Origin: CAZNPW01 sp964575185
GTDB taxonomy: Bacteria > Pseudomonadota > Alphaproteobacteria > Rhodobacterales > Rhodobacteraceae
NCBI GenBank assembly: GCA_964575185.1
Contig: CAZNPW010000005.1
Location: forward strand, 1 to 64,000
DNA: 64,000 bases
Reading direction: 5' to 3'
Below the pieces are notes generated by a model. The model ran no database searches. It worked only from the letters and a program-made list of their open reading frames with translations, and had not been told where the DNA came from. Positions 55,866 through 64,000 of the stretch are shown here, piece by piece. Within the stretch, counting starts at the first letter, position 1, and each line of letters begins with the position of its first letter. The translations under genes and the position numbers were made by a program.

Positions 55866-57958
55866 TCCGCGCCCTGCTCGTCCTCCTCGCGCTGACCGGC
55901 CCCGCACTGGCCCAGGTGGCGACCGTCACGTCGGGAGAGCACCCCGGCTTCACCCGCCTGCTCGTGGCCGCCACCGGGGTCGAGGGCTGGCGCCTGACCC
56001 GGACCGTCGACGGCTACGCGCTCGACGCCGGAAGCGGCGTCACGGGCTTCGACCTCAGCCGCGCCTTCGAACGCATTCCCCGCACGCGCGTCACCGCGCT
56101 GTTTGCAGACCCCGCGGACGGGCAGCTCCGCATCCGCGTCGGCTGCGCCTGCAATGCCATCGCCTTCCAGTACGAAGGCCGCTACCTCGTCGTCGACGTC
56201 CGCGACGGCCCGCCGCGCGCGCGGTCCGCCTTCGAGCTGACGCAAGGCGGTGCACGTCTGCCACCGCTCGGCCTGGCGAATGCGGTCGTCGCTGCGGCTC
56301 CGGCCGGGGCGGGCTACGACTGGCTCGCCGCCCGCCGCGTCGCCGGGGCTGCCGAGGCCGTCCCGCGTTCCGCGCCACCGACCCGGGGCGCCGGTGCCGA
56401 TGTCGGCACGCTGCGGCAGGCGCTGCTGGCCGGGATCGCCCGCGGCGCCGCGGTGGGCGTGGTGGGAATGGCGCTGCCCGACGGCGGGCAGGTCGCGGCG
56501 CCTGCGGGGGTCTCGCTCTTCGATGGCGGGGCCGAAGGCATCGCCGTCCTGCCGGGCACGGGCCGCGATGCGGAAAGGCGCGTCGCAGCCGCAGACTGTC
56601 CCTCTCCCGAGGCGTTCGACATCGGGTCGTGGGCCTCGAACGATCCGTATCTCGCGCAGCTTGGCCAGCGCCGGTCGGCCCTGCTGGCCGAGTTCGACCG
56701 CCCCGACCCCGAGGCCGTCGCCCGGGCCGTCCGGCTCTACCTCTACATGGGCTTCGGTGCCGAGGCGACCGACCTGCTGCGCGCATACCCCGAGGCCGCG
56801 ATGGACACCTCGGTTGCCGAGGTGATGGCCGCCGTCCTCGACGACCGCGAGGTGGAGGCTCGCGCCGTTGCCGCCTGGCCTTCCTGCGCCGGAGCCGCCC
56901 CGCTCTGGGCGGCGCTCGCCCTGCCGCCGGACAACGCGGCCGCGGCCGACCGGGACATCGTTCGCCAGGCGTTCGGCACGCTGCCCCCGCATCTGCGCTC
57001 GCGTCTCGCGCCGCGGCTTGCGGTCCTGGCGGACCTCGCGGGCGATCCGGCGCTCCGGGCTTCGATCGAAGCGGCCGCAGGCCGACGCGAGCGTCCGCCC
57101 TCGACGGCGGGCGGGAACGCTGCGTCGCTTCTCGCGGCCTGGCGGGACGGGGGCAGCGATGCGGTCCCCGCGGCGCTGGCCTATGTCGCCGCGGCCGAAC
57201 GCGCCGGGCTCCGGGTGCCCGACGAGGTGCCCGGCGCGCTGCTGTCTCTGGCCGACGAACGGCGCGGCCTGCCCGAAGCGGCCGACCTCTCGCGTGCGGG
57301 GCGCATCGCTGCGGCCCTGGCCCAGGACATGGAGACCGCCTTTGCCGATCCGGAGATGACGGCCCGCCTGCCGGACATCTGGGCGATCCTGACCGCGACG
57401 GCGGATGACGACACGTTCATCGCCATGACCGTGGCGCACCGCGCGGCGTTTCCTTCCGCGCAGGCCGACCTGTCGGCACGGATCGCGCGCCGGCTGCTGG
57501 ACCTGCGGCTCCCGGACCAGGCGCTCGCATGGGTGCCGCCGGACAGCACCGATCCCGCCGCGGCGATTCTCGCGGCCGAGGCGCTGGTCGCCCTGGGCCG
57601 CGGGGCAGAGGCGCTGGAGCGCCTCGACGGAACTCCGCCGGACGCGGCGACCGCAGCCCTGCGGGCCCGGGCGGCCGACCTCGCGGGGGCCTACGACCTG
57701 GCCGCAGCGGCCTGGACCGCTGCCGGCGACCCGGAGCGCGCCGGACGGAGTGCCCGGCTCGCCGGAAATCCGGCGGCCGCGCGCGACGACGATCCCTGGC
57801 GGCGCCTGGCGGCGGATGTCGCGGGGGCACCGCGCCCGCTCGCCACCGAGGCCGTGGGGCCCCTGCAGACCGGCAACGCCCTGGTCGGGGCGAGCGCCCG
57901 CCTGCGGGCGGACATCGACGCCCTGCTGTCCGACACGACGCTGCCCGTCGATCGGTGA
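55862..57958 (+). CDS. Large exported protein of unknown function in the flagellar/motor cluster
   Basis: 698 residues, signal peptide LLVLLALTGPALAQ, start overlapping motA stop by four bases. N-terminal part (about 20-110) is beta-rich with three short conserved-looking blocks (GEHPGFTRLLVAA, VGCACNAIAFQYEGRYLVVDVRDGPP), reminiscent of an AMIN-like periplasmic domain. The rest is Ala-rich and helical with TPR-like repeats (AVRLYLYMGFGAEATDLLRAYP, LLDLRLPDQALAWVP, AEALVALGRGAEALERLDG). I do not recognise it. Coupling to motA suggests a periplasmic motor role, possibly a functional counterpart of rhizobial MotC, which MotE chaperones. Confidence 0.6.
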   Translation: MIRALLVLLALTGPALAQVATVTSGEHPGFTRLLVAATGVEGWRLTRTVDGYALDAGSGVTGFDLSRAFERIPRTRVTALFADPADGQLRIRVGCACNAIAFQYEGRYLVVDVRDGPPRARSAFELTQGGARLPPLGLANAVVAAAPAGAGYDWLAARRVAGAAEAVPRSAPPTRGAGADVGTLRQALLAGIARGAAVGVVGMALPDGGQVAAPAGVSLFDGGAEGIAVLPGTGRDAERRVAAADCPSPEAFDIGSWASNDPYLAQLGQRRSALLAEFDRPDPEAVARAVRLYLYMGFGAEATDLLRAYPEAAMDTSVAEVMAAVLDDREVEARAVAAWPSCAGAAPLWAALALPPDNAAAADRDIVRQAFGTLPPHLRSRLAPRLAVLADLAGDPALRASIEAAAGRRERPPSTAGGNAASLLAAWRDGGSDAVPAALAYVAAAERAGLRVPDEVPGALLSLADERRGLPEAADLSRAGRIAAALAQDMETAFADPEMTARLPDIWAILTATADDDTFIAMTVAHRAAFPSAQADLSARIARRLLDLRLPDQALAWVPPDSTDPAAAILAAEALVALGRGAEALERLDGTPPDAATAALRARAADLAGAYDLAAAAWTAAGDPERAGRSARLAGNPAAARDDDPWRRLAADVAGAPRPLATEAVGPLQTGNALVGASARLRADIDALLSDTTLPVDR

Positions 57959-57986
57959 AGCGCAAGGCCGTTCCGCGCTTCGGCCG

Positions 57987-58001
57987 GTAACCGGACGGTA
58001 A
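57987..58001 (+). promoter_or_regulatory. Degenerate CtrA-like repeat upstream of the flagellar transglycosylase
   Basis: GTAA-CCGGACG-GTAA: the seven-base spacing of CtrA sites with the first base of each half changed. 44 bases before the transglycosylase ATG. Weak on its own; noted because of the matching spacing at 53485 and 42686. Confidence 0.3.
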
Positions 58002-58044
58002 CCCGGCCGGGCTATGCCGGAGACATCACGTCCCGAGAGGAACC

Positions 58045-58839
58045 ATGGCGAAGCCACGAGCGAAGGATGTCCTGAAGGCGGCGGCGGCGCCGTTCCGCGT
58101 CCACCGCGTCCCTCTCGCCGGGGTCGGGCCGGGCGTCCGGGCGGCGTTGCTCCTCGGCGCTCTGGCGGTCCTCACGACGCCCGCAGGTGTCGGCGCCGCC
58201 TCCGTGCAGCGCGCGGACACGACGACCTGCACCGCCGCGGCGCAGCAGGCCGCGGCCGTGCATGGCGTGCCGCCCGACATCCTTCTGACCATCGCAGCCA
58301 TCGAAAGCGGGCGCGGCGGTGATTCGGGCTGGCCCTGGACGGTCGGCCGACGCGGCCAGGGTTTCTGGGCCGGAACACGCGAGGACGCCGTCGCCCGGGC
58401 CCGCGACCTCATCGCCGCCGGGGAACGCAACCTTGATCTCGGGTGCTTCCAGATCAACGTGCAATGGCATGCCGCGGCCTTCGCCTCGCTCGAACAGATG
58501 TTCGACCCGGCCGCCAACGCGGACTATGCGGCCCGCCTGCTTGCGCGGCACTATGCCCGCACCGGCGACTGGGAGGCGGCGGTCGCGGCCTATCACTCGC
58601 AGACCCCGGGGCCTGCGGCGCGCTACCTCGCGCGGTTCCGGGCGGCCTGGCCGCGCATCGCCGAGACGGCGGTCGCATCGCGTGGCGGGCCGGACCCGTC
58701 CGCCCGACAGACCGGGCGCGTCCGGCAGCAGGCCGACCCGGCACCCACGCTGCTTGCCGACGCCGCCGCACCGCAGGCAGCCGGCTCGCTCGTCCGGGCG
58801 GGGCGGCTGGAGCGCCGCCTGATCGGCGGTGCCCCGTGA
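58045..58839 (+). CDS. Flagellar soluble lytic transglycosylase, SltF-like
   Basis: 264 residues; hydrophobic export signal at about 32-52. SLT domain about 58-195 with catalytic Glu in LTIAAIESGRGG, LDLGCFQINVQWH, AARLLARHYARTGDWEAAV and AAYHSQTPGPAARYL. It opens peptidoglycan for the flagellar rod, as SltF does in Rhodobacter sphaeroides. The C-terminal 60 residues are low-complexity and may contact rod proteins. Overlaps flhA (GTGA). AGAGGA ribosome-binding site. Confidence 0.85.
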   Translation: MAKPRAKDVLKAAAAPFRVHRVPLAGVGPGVRAALLLGALAVLTTPAGVGAASVQRADTTTCTAAAQQAAAVHGVPPDILLTIAAIESGRGGDSGWPWTVGRRGQGFWAGTREDAVARARDLIAAGERNLDLGCFQINVQWHAAAFASLEQMFDPAANADYAARLLARHYARTGDWEAAVAAYHSQTPGPAARYLARFRAAWPRIAETAVASRGGPDPSARQTGRVRQQADPAPTLLADAAAPQAAGSLVRAGRLERRLIGGAP

Positions 58840-60929
58840 CCGCCGCGCCCCTGCCGCACGGCAGCCTCTTCATGCAGCCGACCGTGCTGATGGCGATCGG
58901 GCTGATGGCCGCCATCGCCATGATGGTGCTGCCGATGCCCGCCTGGCTCCTGGACGCGGGCCTCGCACTGTCCTTCGCGCTCGCGATCCTGATGCTGACC
59001 GTCACGCTGTTCATCCAGCGCCCGCTGGAGTTCTCGGCCTTTCCCACGATCCTGCTCGTGTCGCTCCTGCTCCGGCTCGCGCTGAACATCTCGTCCACCA
59101 AGCTCATCATCGCCGAGGGCAACACCGGGACCGATGCCGCGGGCGCGGTGATCGAGGGGTTCGCGACCTTCGTGATGGGCAACGACCTCGTGGTGGGCGC
59201 GGTCATCTTCGTGGTCATCCTGATCGTGAACTTCATGGTCATCACCAAGGGCGCGGGGCGGATGGCCGAGGTCGGCGCCCGCTTCGCGCTCGACGGGCTG
59301 CCGGGCCGCCAGATGGCGATCGACGCCGACCTTGCCGCCGGGGCCATCACCCAGGCCGAGGCGAAGGCGCGGCGCGAGCACGAGCTGGCCGAGACGAGCT
59401 TCTTCGGCTCGCTCGACGGCGCGTCGAAGTTCGTCAAGGGCGACGCGATCGCGGGCCTGCTCATCACGCTCCTGACCTTCACCGTCGGGGTCAGCGTCGG
59501 CATCCTGTCGCACGGCATGCCTGCGGGCGATGCCTTCGCGACCTACGGGATGCTGACCGTCGGGGACGGTCTGGTGAACCAGATTCCGGCGGTGATCATC
59601 TCGGTCGCGGCGGCGCTGCTGCTCGCGCGGGGCGGCAACGAGAAGGACAAGGCCGACGTCAGCTTCGGCCGCCAGCTCGGCGCGCACCCCGGAGCGCTCG
59701 GCACCGTCGCGCTCCTGCTGACGCTGTTCGCCGTGGTGCCGGGAATGCCGTTCCTGCCCTTCATGCTGTGTGCGGGCGTCGCCGGCTGGCTCGCCTGGAA
59801 GTCGGCGCGCCGCGCGTCCGCACCGCCGCCGGGGTCGGGGCTGCCGGTGCCCGCGACGGCCCCGGCGGTGCCGCGGCCGATCGGCGACGTGCTCGACTTC
59901 GACGACCTGCAGATCGAGTTCGCGCCCGACCTCGTGGCCATGGTGCTCGACCCCGCGGCGGGGCTCGACGCGCGCATCGCCAACATGCGCAACCACGTGG
60001 CGACCAGCTTCGGGATCATCCTGCCCGAAATCCGCATCACCGACGAACCGACGCTGGCCCCCGGCAGCTACCGCATCCGGGTCCTGGGGATCGAGCGCGC
60101 GGCGGCGACGATCCACCCCGACCGCGTGATGGTCATCGCCGCCCCCGCCGCTACCCTGCCGCCCGGGATCGACGCCGCCGAGCCGGTCTACGGGGCGCAG
60201 GCGCGCTGGATCGCCACCGGCGATCAGGAGCGCGCGGTGCTCGCCGGGCTGACGGTGGTGGCCCCGGTCGAGGTGGTGGCGACGCACCTGCTCGAGGTCA
60301 TCAAGGCGCACCTGTCCCAGCTCCTGACGCTGCGCGGATTGCGCAAGCTGCTCGACGCCTTCACGCGCCTTTCGGATGCGACGCGGGCCGAGGCCAACCG
60401 GCGGATGCTCGACGATCTGATCCCCGACAAGGTTCCGCTCGAACTGCTGCACGGCGTCCTGCGGCAGTTGCTGGACGAGCGGGTGTCGGTGCGCAACCTG
60501 CCGCTGATCCTCGAGGCGGTTGCCGAAGGCCGGGGGGCGGGGTCTGCGGACCTCGTGACCGAACATGTCCGCCACCGTCTGGCCTTCCAGATCGTCGCCG
60601 ACCTGCGGCGACCCGACGGCGCGCTGCCCGTGCTGCAGCTCGCGCCCGAGTGGGAGACCCACTTCCAGCGCCACGAGGTCGAGGGGCCGCAGGGCACCCG
60701 CGACGTGGTGCTGCCGCCCGACCTGTTCGCGCGGCTCGCCGCCAACATCACAGCGCGGCTGCGGACCGCCTCGGAGGACGGGCAGGCCCCCGCGATCGTC
60801 ACCTCCGCCGCCCGACGCCGGCTGGTGCGGGCGGTGCTGGCGGCGCGGCAGATCAGCGCCCGCGTGCTGTGCTATGACGAGATCACGGCCGATGCCCGGC
60901 CGGCGGTCCTGGGCACGGTCCCCGCGTGA
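58836..60929 (+). CDS. flhA: Flagellar type III export gate protein FlhA
   Basis: 697 residues from a GTG overlapping the transglycosylase stop. Eight membrane helices in the first 330 residues with the FHIPEP signature region RPLEFSAFPTILLVSLLLRL and NISSTKLIIAEG, then a large cytoplasmic domain that docks export substrates and chaperones (DDLQIEFAPDLVAMVLDP ... VIKAHLSQLLTLRGLRKLL). Forms the nonameric export ring. Followed immediately by fliR and flhB. Confidence 0.96.
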   Translation: MTAAPLPHGSLFMQPTVLMAIGLMAAIAMMVLPMPAWLLDAGLALSFALAILMLTVTLFIQRPLEFSAFPTILLVSLLLRLALNISSTKLIIAEGNTGTDAAGAVIEGFATFVMGNDLVVGAVIFVVILIVNFMVITKGAGRMAEVGARFALDGLPGRQMAIDADLAAGAITQAEAKARREHELAETSFFGSLDGASKFVKGDAIAGLLITLLTFTVGVSVGILSHGMPAGDAFATYGMLTVGDGLVNQIPAVIISVAAALLLARGGNEKDKADVSFGRQLGAHPGALGTVALLLTLFAVVPGMPFLPFMLCAGVAGWLAWKSARRASAPPPGSGLPVPATAPAVPRPIGDVLDFDDLQIEFAPDLVAMVLDPAAGLDARIANMRNHVATSFGIILPEIRITDEPTLAPGSYRIRVLGIERAAATIHPDRVMVIAAPAATLPPGIDAAEPVYGAQARWIATGDQERAVLAGLTVVAPVEVVATHLLEVIKAHLSQLLTLRGLRKLLDAFTRLSDATRAEANRRMLDDLIPDKVPLELLHGVLRQLLDERVSVRNLPLILEAVAEGRGAGSADLVTEHVRHRLAFQIVADLRRPDGALPVLQLAPEWETHFQRHEVEGPQGTRDVVLPPDLFARLAANITARLRTASEDGQAPAIVTSAARRRLVRAVLAARQISARVLCYDEITADARPAVLGTVPA

Positions 60930-61690
60930 TGGAGGGGCTGACGGCGATCGCGGCGCTGACCGGCCTGTCGGCCGAGGCCGTGCAGGCCGGCTTCCTGGTA
61001 TTTCTCCGCGTCTCGGCGATGATGGCGGTTCTGCCCGGCCTCGGCGAGGCGACGGTGCCGATCCGTGTGCGGATCGCTGCGACCGTCGCGCTGACCGCGC
61101 TCGCGGTTCCCGCGGCGGGGATCGCTCCGCCGCCTCCCGGCCTGACGGCCTACGCGGCCGAAATCCTGGCCGGGCTTCTCCTCGGGCTGATGCTGCGGCT
61201 GATGGTGCATGCGCTGCAGGTCGCAGGGGCCGTCGCGGCCTCGGCCACCAGCCTCAGCCAGATGTTCGGCGGACTGACGCCCGACCCGCAGCCCGCGGTC
61301 GGCAATGCGCTGCTGCTCGGCGGGCTGGCGCTGCTCGTGGCCGCGGGGCTGCACGTCGATGCGGTGCGCATGGTCGCGCTGTCCTACCGGGTCCTGCCGC
61401 CGGGCCTCGTGCCGCCGGCGGGCGATGTGGCTGGATGGGGGGTCGCGCATGTGGCGCGGGTCTTCGCGCTCGGCGTGACGCTGGCGCTGCCCTTCGCGGC
61501 CGGGGGCCTTCTCTACAACCTGGCGCTCGGCTTCATCAACCGCGCGCTGCCGCAGATGATGGTGTCCTTCGTCGGCGCGCCCTTCCTGTCGGGTGCCGGC
61601 CTCGCGCTCCTGGCGCTGACCGCGCCGGTGATGCTGAGCGTCTGGTTGCAGGCGGTGCAGCGCACCCTCGCCGCGCCCTTCGCGCCATGA
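60929..61690 (+). CDS. fliR: Flagellar type III export gate protein FliR
   Basis: 253 residues from the ATG sharing one base with the flhA stop; a GTG three bases earlier is equally possible. Six predicted membrane helices, with FliR features VFLRVSAMMAVLPGLGEATVP, VRIAATVALTALAVP, MFGGLTPDPQPAVGNALLLG and FVGAPFLSGAGLALLALTAP. Completes the FliPQR pore with FliP and FliQ; fliQ is not in this window. Confidence 0.93.
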   Translation: MEGLTAIAALTGLSAEAVQAGFLVFLRVSAMMAVLPGLGEATVPIRVRIAATVALTALAVPAAGIAPPPPGLTAYAAEILAGLLLGLMLRLMVHALQVAGAVAASATSLSQMFGGLTPDPQPAVGNALLLGGLALLVAAGLHVDAVRMVALSYRVLPPGLVPPAGDVAGWGVAHVARVFALGVTLALPFAAGGLLYNLALGFINRALPQMMVSFVGAPFLSGAGLALLALTAPVMLSVWLQAVQRTLAAPFAP

Positions 61691-62757
61691 GCGAAGCTGC
61701 GGGCGACGAGGGCGACAAGGAGTTCGCCGCGACCGAGCACCGCCTGGCCGAGGCGCGGCGCAAGGGCGATGCCCCGGCCGCGCAGGACCTGGCGCACGGC
61801 GCGGCGCTCGCCGCGCTCGCGGGCACGGCCGCGGTCACCGGGCCGGGTGCCGTGGCGGCGATGGGCGAGGCCGGGATGGCGCTGCTCGCCGGCGCCGGGG
61901 GCATGGAAATGGGCGGCCCCGCGCTCGCCCCCGCGCTGGCCGCGATGCTGTGGCCCGTGCTGCCGCTGTTCGCCATGCCGATGGCCGCGGCGATCCTGGC
62001 CTACCTCGGCGCGGGCGTCCTGTTCGTCGCGCAGGACCGCATCGTGCCGCGGCTGTCCCGGATTTCGCCGCTGGCGATCGCGAAGCACAAGTTCGGACCC
62101 GACGGGCTGTTCGAGTTCGTCAAGGGCGTCGTGAAGTTCGCGCTGCTGGTGGCGGTCGCGGTCTGGTTCGCCCGGGCGAAAGGGGAGGAGGTGCTCGCGT
62201 CGCTGATGCTGCCCGCACCGGCGGGGTTCGTCGCGATGGCGGGATGGATGCTGGCGCTCGCGCTGCCCTTCGTCGCCATCGCGCTGGTCGTGGGCCTGGT
62301 GGAGCACCTGTGGCAGCGCCACCGCTTCGTCACGCGCAACCGGATGACCCGCAAGGAGATGATGGACGAGATGCGCGACAGCGAGGGCGACCCGCACCAG
62401 AAGGCGCACCGCCGCCGCCGGGCGCAGGACATCGCCGGCCGCAACATGGCCGCCGACGTCGCGCAGGCGAGCGTCGTGGTCGTCAACCCCGTGCACGTCG
62501 CCGTGGCGCTCCGGTGGAAGCGCGGCGACCGCACCGCGCCCGTCGTCGTCGCCAAGGGCGAGGGCGAGGCGGCGGCGCGCATCCGCGACGCGGCGCGCCG
62601 GGCGGGCGTGCCGATCCACCGCGACGTGGGCATCGCGCGTGCCCTGCACGCGACGATTCCCGTCGGCCAGCCGGTCAAGGCCGAGCACTTCGCCGCGGTG
62701 GCCGCCGCGATCCGCTTCGCCGAGCGGGTGCGGACCCGCAAGCGGAGCTTCCTGTGA
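61687..62757 (+). CDS. flhB: Flagellar export specificity protein FlhB with NPVH autocleavage site
   Basis: 356 residues. N-terminal ATEHRLAEARRKGD, four membrane helices (about 35-210), then cytoplasmic domain with NRMTRKEMMDEMRDSEGDP and the cleavage region VVVVNPVHVAVAL. Normal FlhB self-cleaves between Asn and Pro of NPTH to switch from hook to filament export; here the site is Asn267-Pro268-Val269-His270. Cleavage residues Asn, Pro and His are kept but Thr is Val. GVPIHRDVGIARAL follows as usual. Overlaps fliR and the next small gene by four bases each. Confidence 0.94.
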   Translation: MSEAAGDEGDKEFAATEHRLAEARRKGDAPAAQDLAHGAALAALAGTAAVTGPGAVAAMGEAGMALLAGAGGMEMGGPALAPALAAMLWPVLPLFAMPMAAAILAYLGAGVLFVAQDRIVPRLSRISPLAIAKHKFGPDGLFEFVKGVVKFALLVAVAVWFARAKGEEVLASLMLPAPAGFVAMAGWMLALALPFVAIALVVGLVEHLWQRHRFVTRNRMTRKEMMDEMRDSEGDPHQKAHRRRRAQDIAGRNMAADVAQASVVVVNPVHVAVALRWKRGDRTAPVVVAKGEGEAAARIRDAARRAGVPIHRDVGIARALHATIPVGQPVKAEHFAAVAAAIRFAERVRTRKRSFL

Positions 62758-63104
62758 CGCCCGACCCGCGCCTGCGTCGTCTCGGCCAGCTTGCCGCGCT
62801 CGTCCGGCAGGTGCGCGAGGCCGAGGCCGGGGCGACGCGGGCACGCTGCGCCGCGCTGGCCGCAGCGCTGGCCGACCCCGGTCTCGTTGCAGCGCCGCCC
62901 GGGGCGGACGCCGCCGTCGCGGCCCAGCACGCCCGCTGGGCCACGGTGGAGCGGTGCCGCCTCATGGCCGCGCAGGGGGCGGCGCAGGCCAAGGCGGCCG
63001 CTGCCGCCGGTGTCGCGCGCAGGTCCATCGCGGTCGACGGCACCGTCGCGCGGCTCGCCGACCGCGCCGCCGCCCTGGCGGCCATGCGCGCGCGGCGCGG
63101 ATAG
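62754..63104 (+). CDS. Small Ala-rich helical protein at the end of the flagellar operon
   Basis: 116 residues from a GTG overlapping the flhB stop (GTGA). Predicted all-helical, Ala/Arg-rich, with coiled-coil-like spacing and no membrane segment. Length and amphipathic helices resemble FliJ-like rods, but no FliJ signature is recognisable. Likely a flagellar accessory by position; function unknown. Confidence 0.55.
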   Translation: MTPDPRLRRLGQLAALVRQVREAEAGATRARCAALAAALADPGLVAAPPGADAAVAAQHARWATVERCRLMAAQGAAQAKAAAAAGVARRSIAVDGTVARLADRAAALAAMRARRG

Positions 63105-63416
63105 CCCGCGTCGCGACGGGCCGAAGCGGCGATCCGGGTTTCCGGTCGCCGACGCAGGTGGACGGAACCGCTGCCCTTGCCCGCGGCAGCGGATCGTCGA
63201 CCACGAAACGGAGGGGAACGCGCAGCGGTCCCCCAAGGCCGGGTCCGCAGCCCGGCCCGCGACGCCGACCGTCAGGCCACCGGGCTGCGGCACGGGCCTG
63301 CCCGGCCGGCGGGATGCGGCGGGCGTCGACGGATCCGCGACAAGGCCGCCTGCGCCTGCAACATGTCGGGCCTTTCCGCGTTGACCCGGAGAAACCCGAC
63401 GATCACCGGACCGCTC
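63105..63416. other. Intergenic region after the flagellar operon
   Basis: 312 bases without a credible gene. Holds two GC-rich inverted repeats (63168-63192 and 63237-63257) that may end flagellar transcription, then featureless sequence up to the P450 start. An in-frame ATG at 63363 could extend the P450 by 18 residues but lacks a ribosome-binding site. Confidence 0.5.
63168..63192 (+). terminator. Candidate terminator hairpin of the flagellar operon
   Basis: CCGCTGCC (63168-63175) and GGCAGCGG (63185-63192), perfect 8-base stem, 9-base loop, 64 bases past the last flagellar gene. No T-run follows. A second 7-base stem (GGCCGGG/CCCGGCC) lies at 63237-63257. Confidence 0.4.
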
Positions 63417-64000
63417 ATGCCCAGGACGCCCCGCACCAAAGGTCTGGACGAAACCCTCGCGCTGCTCGCCGACCCCTACCGGTTCATTTCGCGGCAATGC
63501 CAGCGGTTCGGCACGAACGCCTTCGAAACCCGTGTCCTCCTGAAAAGGACCGTCTGCCTGAAGGGAGCCGGGGCTGCGGAAGTCTTCTACGACGCGACCC
63601 GCTTCGCGCGCGAAGGTGCCATGCCGGGCGCCATCCGGAAGACCCTGCTCGGCCAGGACGGCGTCCAGGGCCTGGACGGCGAGCCGCATCGCCACCGCAA
63701 GCAGATGTTCATGAGCCTGATGACCCCCGACCGCGTGCAGGCGCTGGCGCGGCTGTTCGAGGCCGAATGGCGCAGGGCGGTGCCGGGCTGGACGCGCAAG
63801 GGAGAGATCGTCTTCTACGACGTCCTGCACGAGCCGCTGACCCGCGCGGTCTGCGCCTGGGCCGGAGTTCCCCTTGCGGACGACGAAGCCGGCAGGCGGG
63901 CCGGCGAGCTGCGGGCGCTGTTCGATGCCGCGGGCGCGGCGAGCCCCCGGCATCTCTGGTCACGGCTCGCGCGTCGTCGCGTCGATGCCTGGGCGGCGCG
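63417..64000 (+). CDS. Cytochrome P450 of the CYP152 fatty-acid peroxygenase family, C-terminus outside window
   Basis: 194 N-terminal residues are visible. The ATG at 63417 gives the usual CYP152 start (KGLDETLALLADPYRFI). GLDGEPHRHRKQMFMSLMTP and LTRAVCAWAGVPL match the SPalpha/BSbeta/OleT group closely. The residue that separates hydroxylases from decarboxylases in this group (Gln85 in BSbeta, His85 in OleT) aligns with Gln84 here, in GVQGLDG, favouring alpha/beta-hydroxylation of fatty acids with H2O2 over alkene formation. The heme Cys and substrate-binding Arg lie beyond the window end. Not part of the flagellar operon, 312 bases away. Confidence 0.85.
   Translation, partial: MPRTPRTKGLDETLALLADPYRFISRQCQRFGTNAFETRVLLKRTVCLKGAGAAEVFYDATRFAREGAMPGAIRKTLLGQDGVQGLDGEPHRHRKQMFMSLMTPDRVQALARLFEAEWRRAVPGWTRKGEIVFYDVLHEPLTRAVCAWAGVPLADDEAGRRAGELRALFDAAGAASPRHLWSRLARRRVDAWAA

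Noticed and set aside
55646..58057. Long minus-strand open frame opposite motA and the 698-residue gene
   Set aside because: Arg-rich antisense shadow; the plus-strand frame has a signal peptide, ribosome-binding and coupling evidence.
58623..60674. Long antisense open frame across flhA, rich in His/Asp/Gln
   Set aside because: Mirror of flhA codon bias; flhA itself is unambiguous.

Overview
The window is a very GC-rich stretch of alphaproteobacterial chromosome, most likely from the Rhodobacteraceae. Reasons: the divergent secA / parvulin-argJ-mutT block, a Rhodobacterales-style flagellar block (fliF-fliH-fliN-fliP divergent from fliL-motE-like-motA and then sltF-flhA-fliR-flhB), CtrA-like half-site pairs in front of flagellar genes and radC, and tight operons joined by ATGA/GTGA overlaps. 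I see no insertion sequence, phage, integrase, CRISPR array or rRNA. One tRNA-Leu(CAG) is present.

Layout. 1-4808 (minus): end of a D-apionate catabolic operon (3-oxo-isoapionate-type kinase, RuBisCO-like protein, apionolactonase) preceded by a lipoprotein polysaccharide lyase. 5149-17750 (plus): a nine-gene alginate-like exopolysaccharide operon (algD, alg8, alg44, algA, algG-like, unknown, algX-like, algK-like, algL-like). 17753-24775 (minus): ribose-type ABC importer with an enolase-superfamily enzyme and an AldA-type aldehyde dehydrogenase. A divergent FCD-GntR regulator with a palindromic operator, and a GMC oxidoreductase, follow (25023-27398). 27395-33532: complete tripartite tricarboxylate transporter tctCBA, an orphan iron-type binding protein, and the tctDE two-component system. 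33626-38615: MgtC, ChaA-type Ca2+/H+ antiporter, and a response regulator/HWE kinase pair. 38861-50242: tRNA-Leu, dnaK-dnaJ, radC, a secA-linked envelope protein, secA, parvulin, argJ, mutT. 50271-63104: flagellar basal body, export gate and motor genes. 63417-64000: start of a CYP152-type P450, cut by the window end.

The most notable region is the alginate-like operon. The polymerising core looks intact: AlgD has its catalytic Cys and Alg8 its DGD and GDD motifs. Every accessory activity I could inspect looks lost: the AlgG-like protein has no DPHD motif; the AlgX-like protein has Gly for the catalytic His and Glu for the nucleophilic Ser; the AlgL-like protein lacks the catalytic His and Tyr; the PilZ region of Alg44 lacks RxxxR and DxSxxG; the AlgA isomerase domain lacks its metal-binding His cluster. 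algE, algI, algJ and algF are absent. This suggests a polymannuronate-like polymer that is neither epimerised nor acetylated, made by a machine whose former enzymes may act as scaffolds or polysaccharide-binding parts. Alternatively the polymer is not alginate at all. These calls rest on residue comparison from memory and need structure-guided alignment.

Secondary leads: a plant-glycan link between the lyase and the apionate genes; a DxDxDGxxD loop in the HWE kinase next to a Ca2+/H+ antiporter; an orphan binding protein beside TctDE; FlhB with NPVH instead of NPTH; and CtrA-like sites tying radC to flagellar genes.
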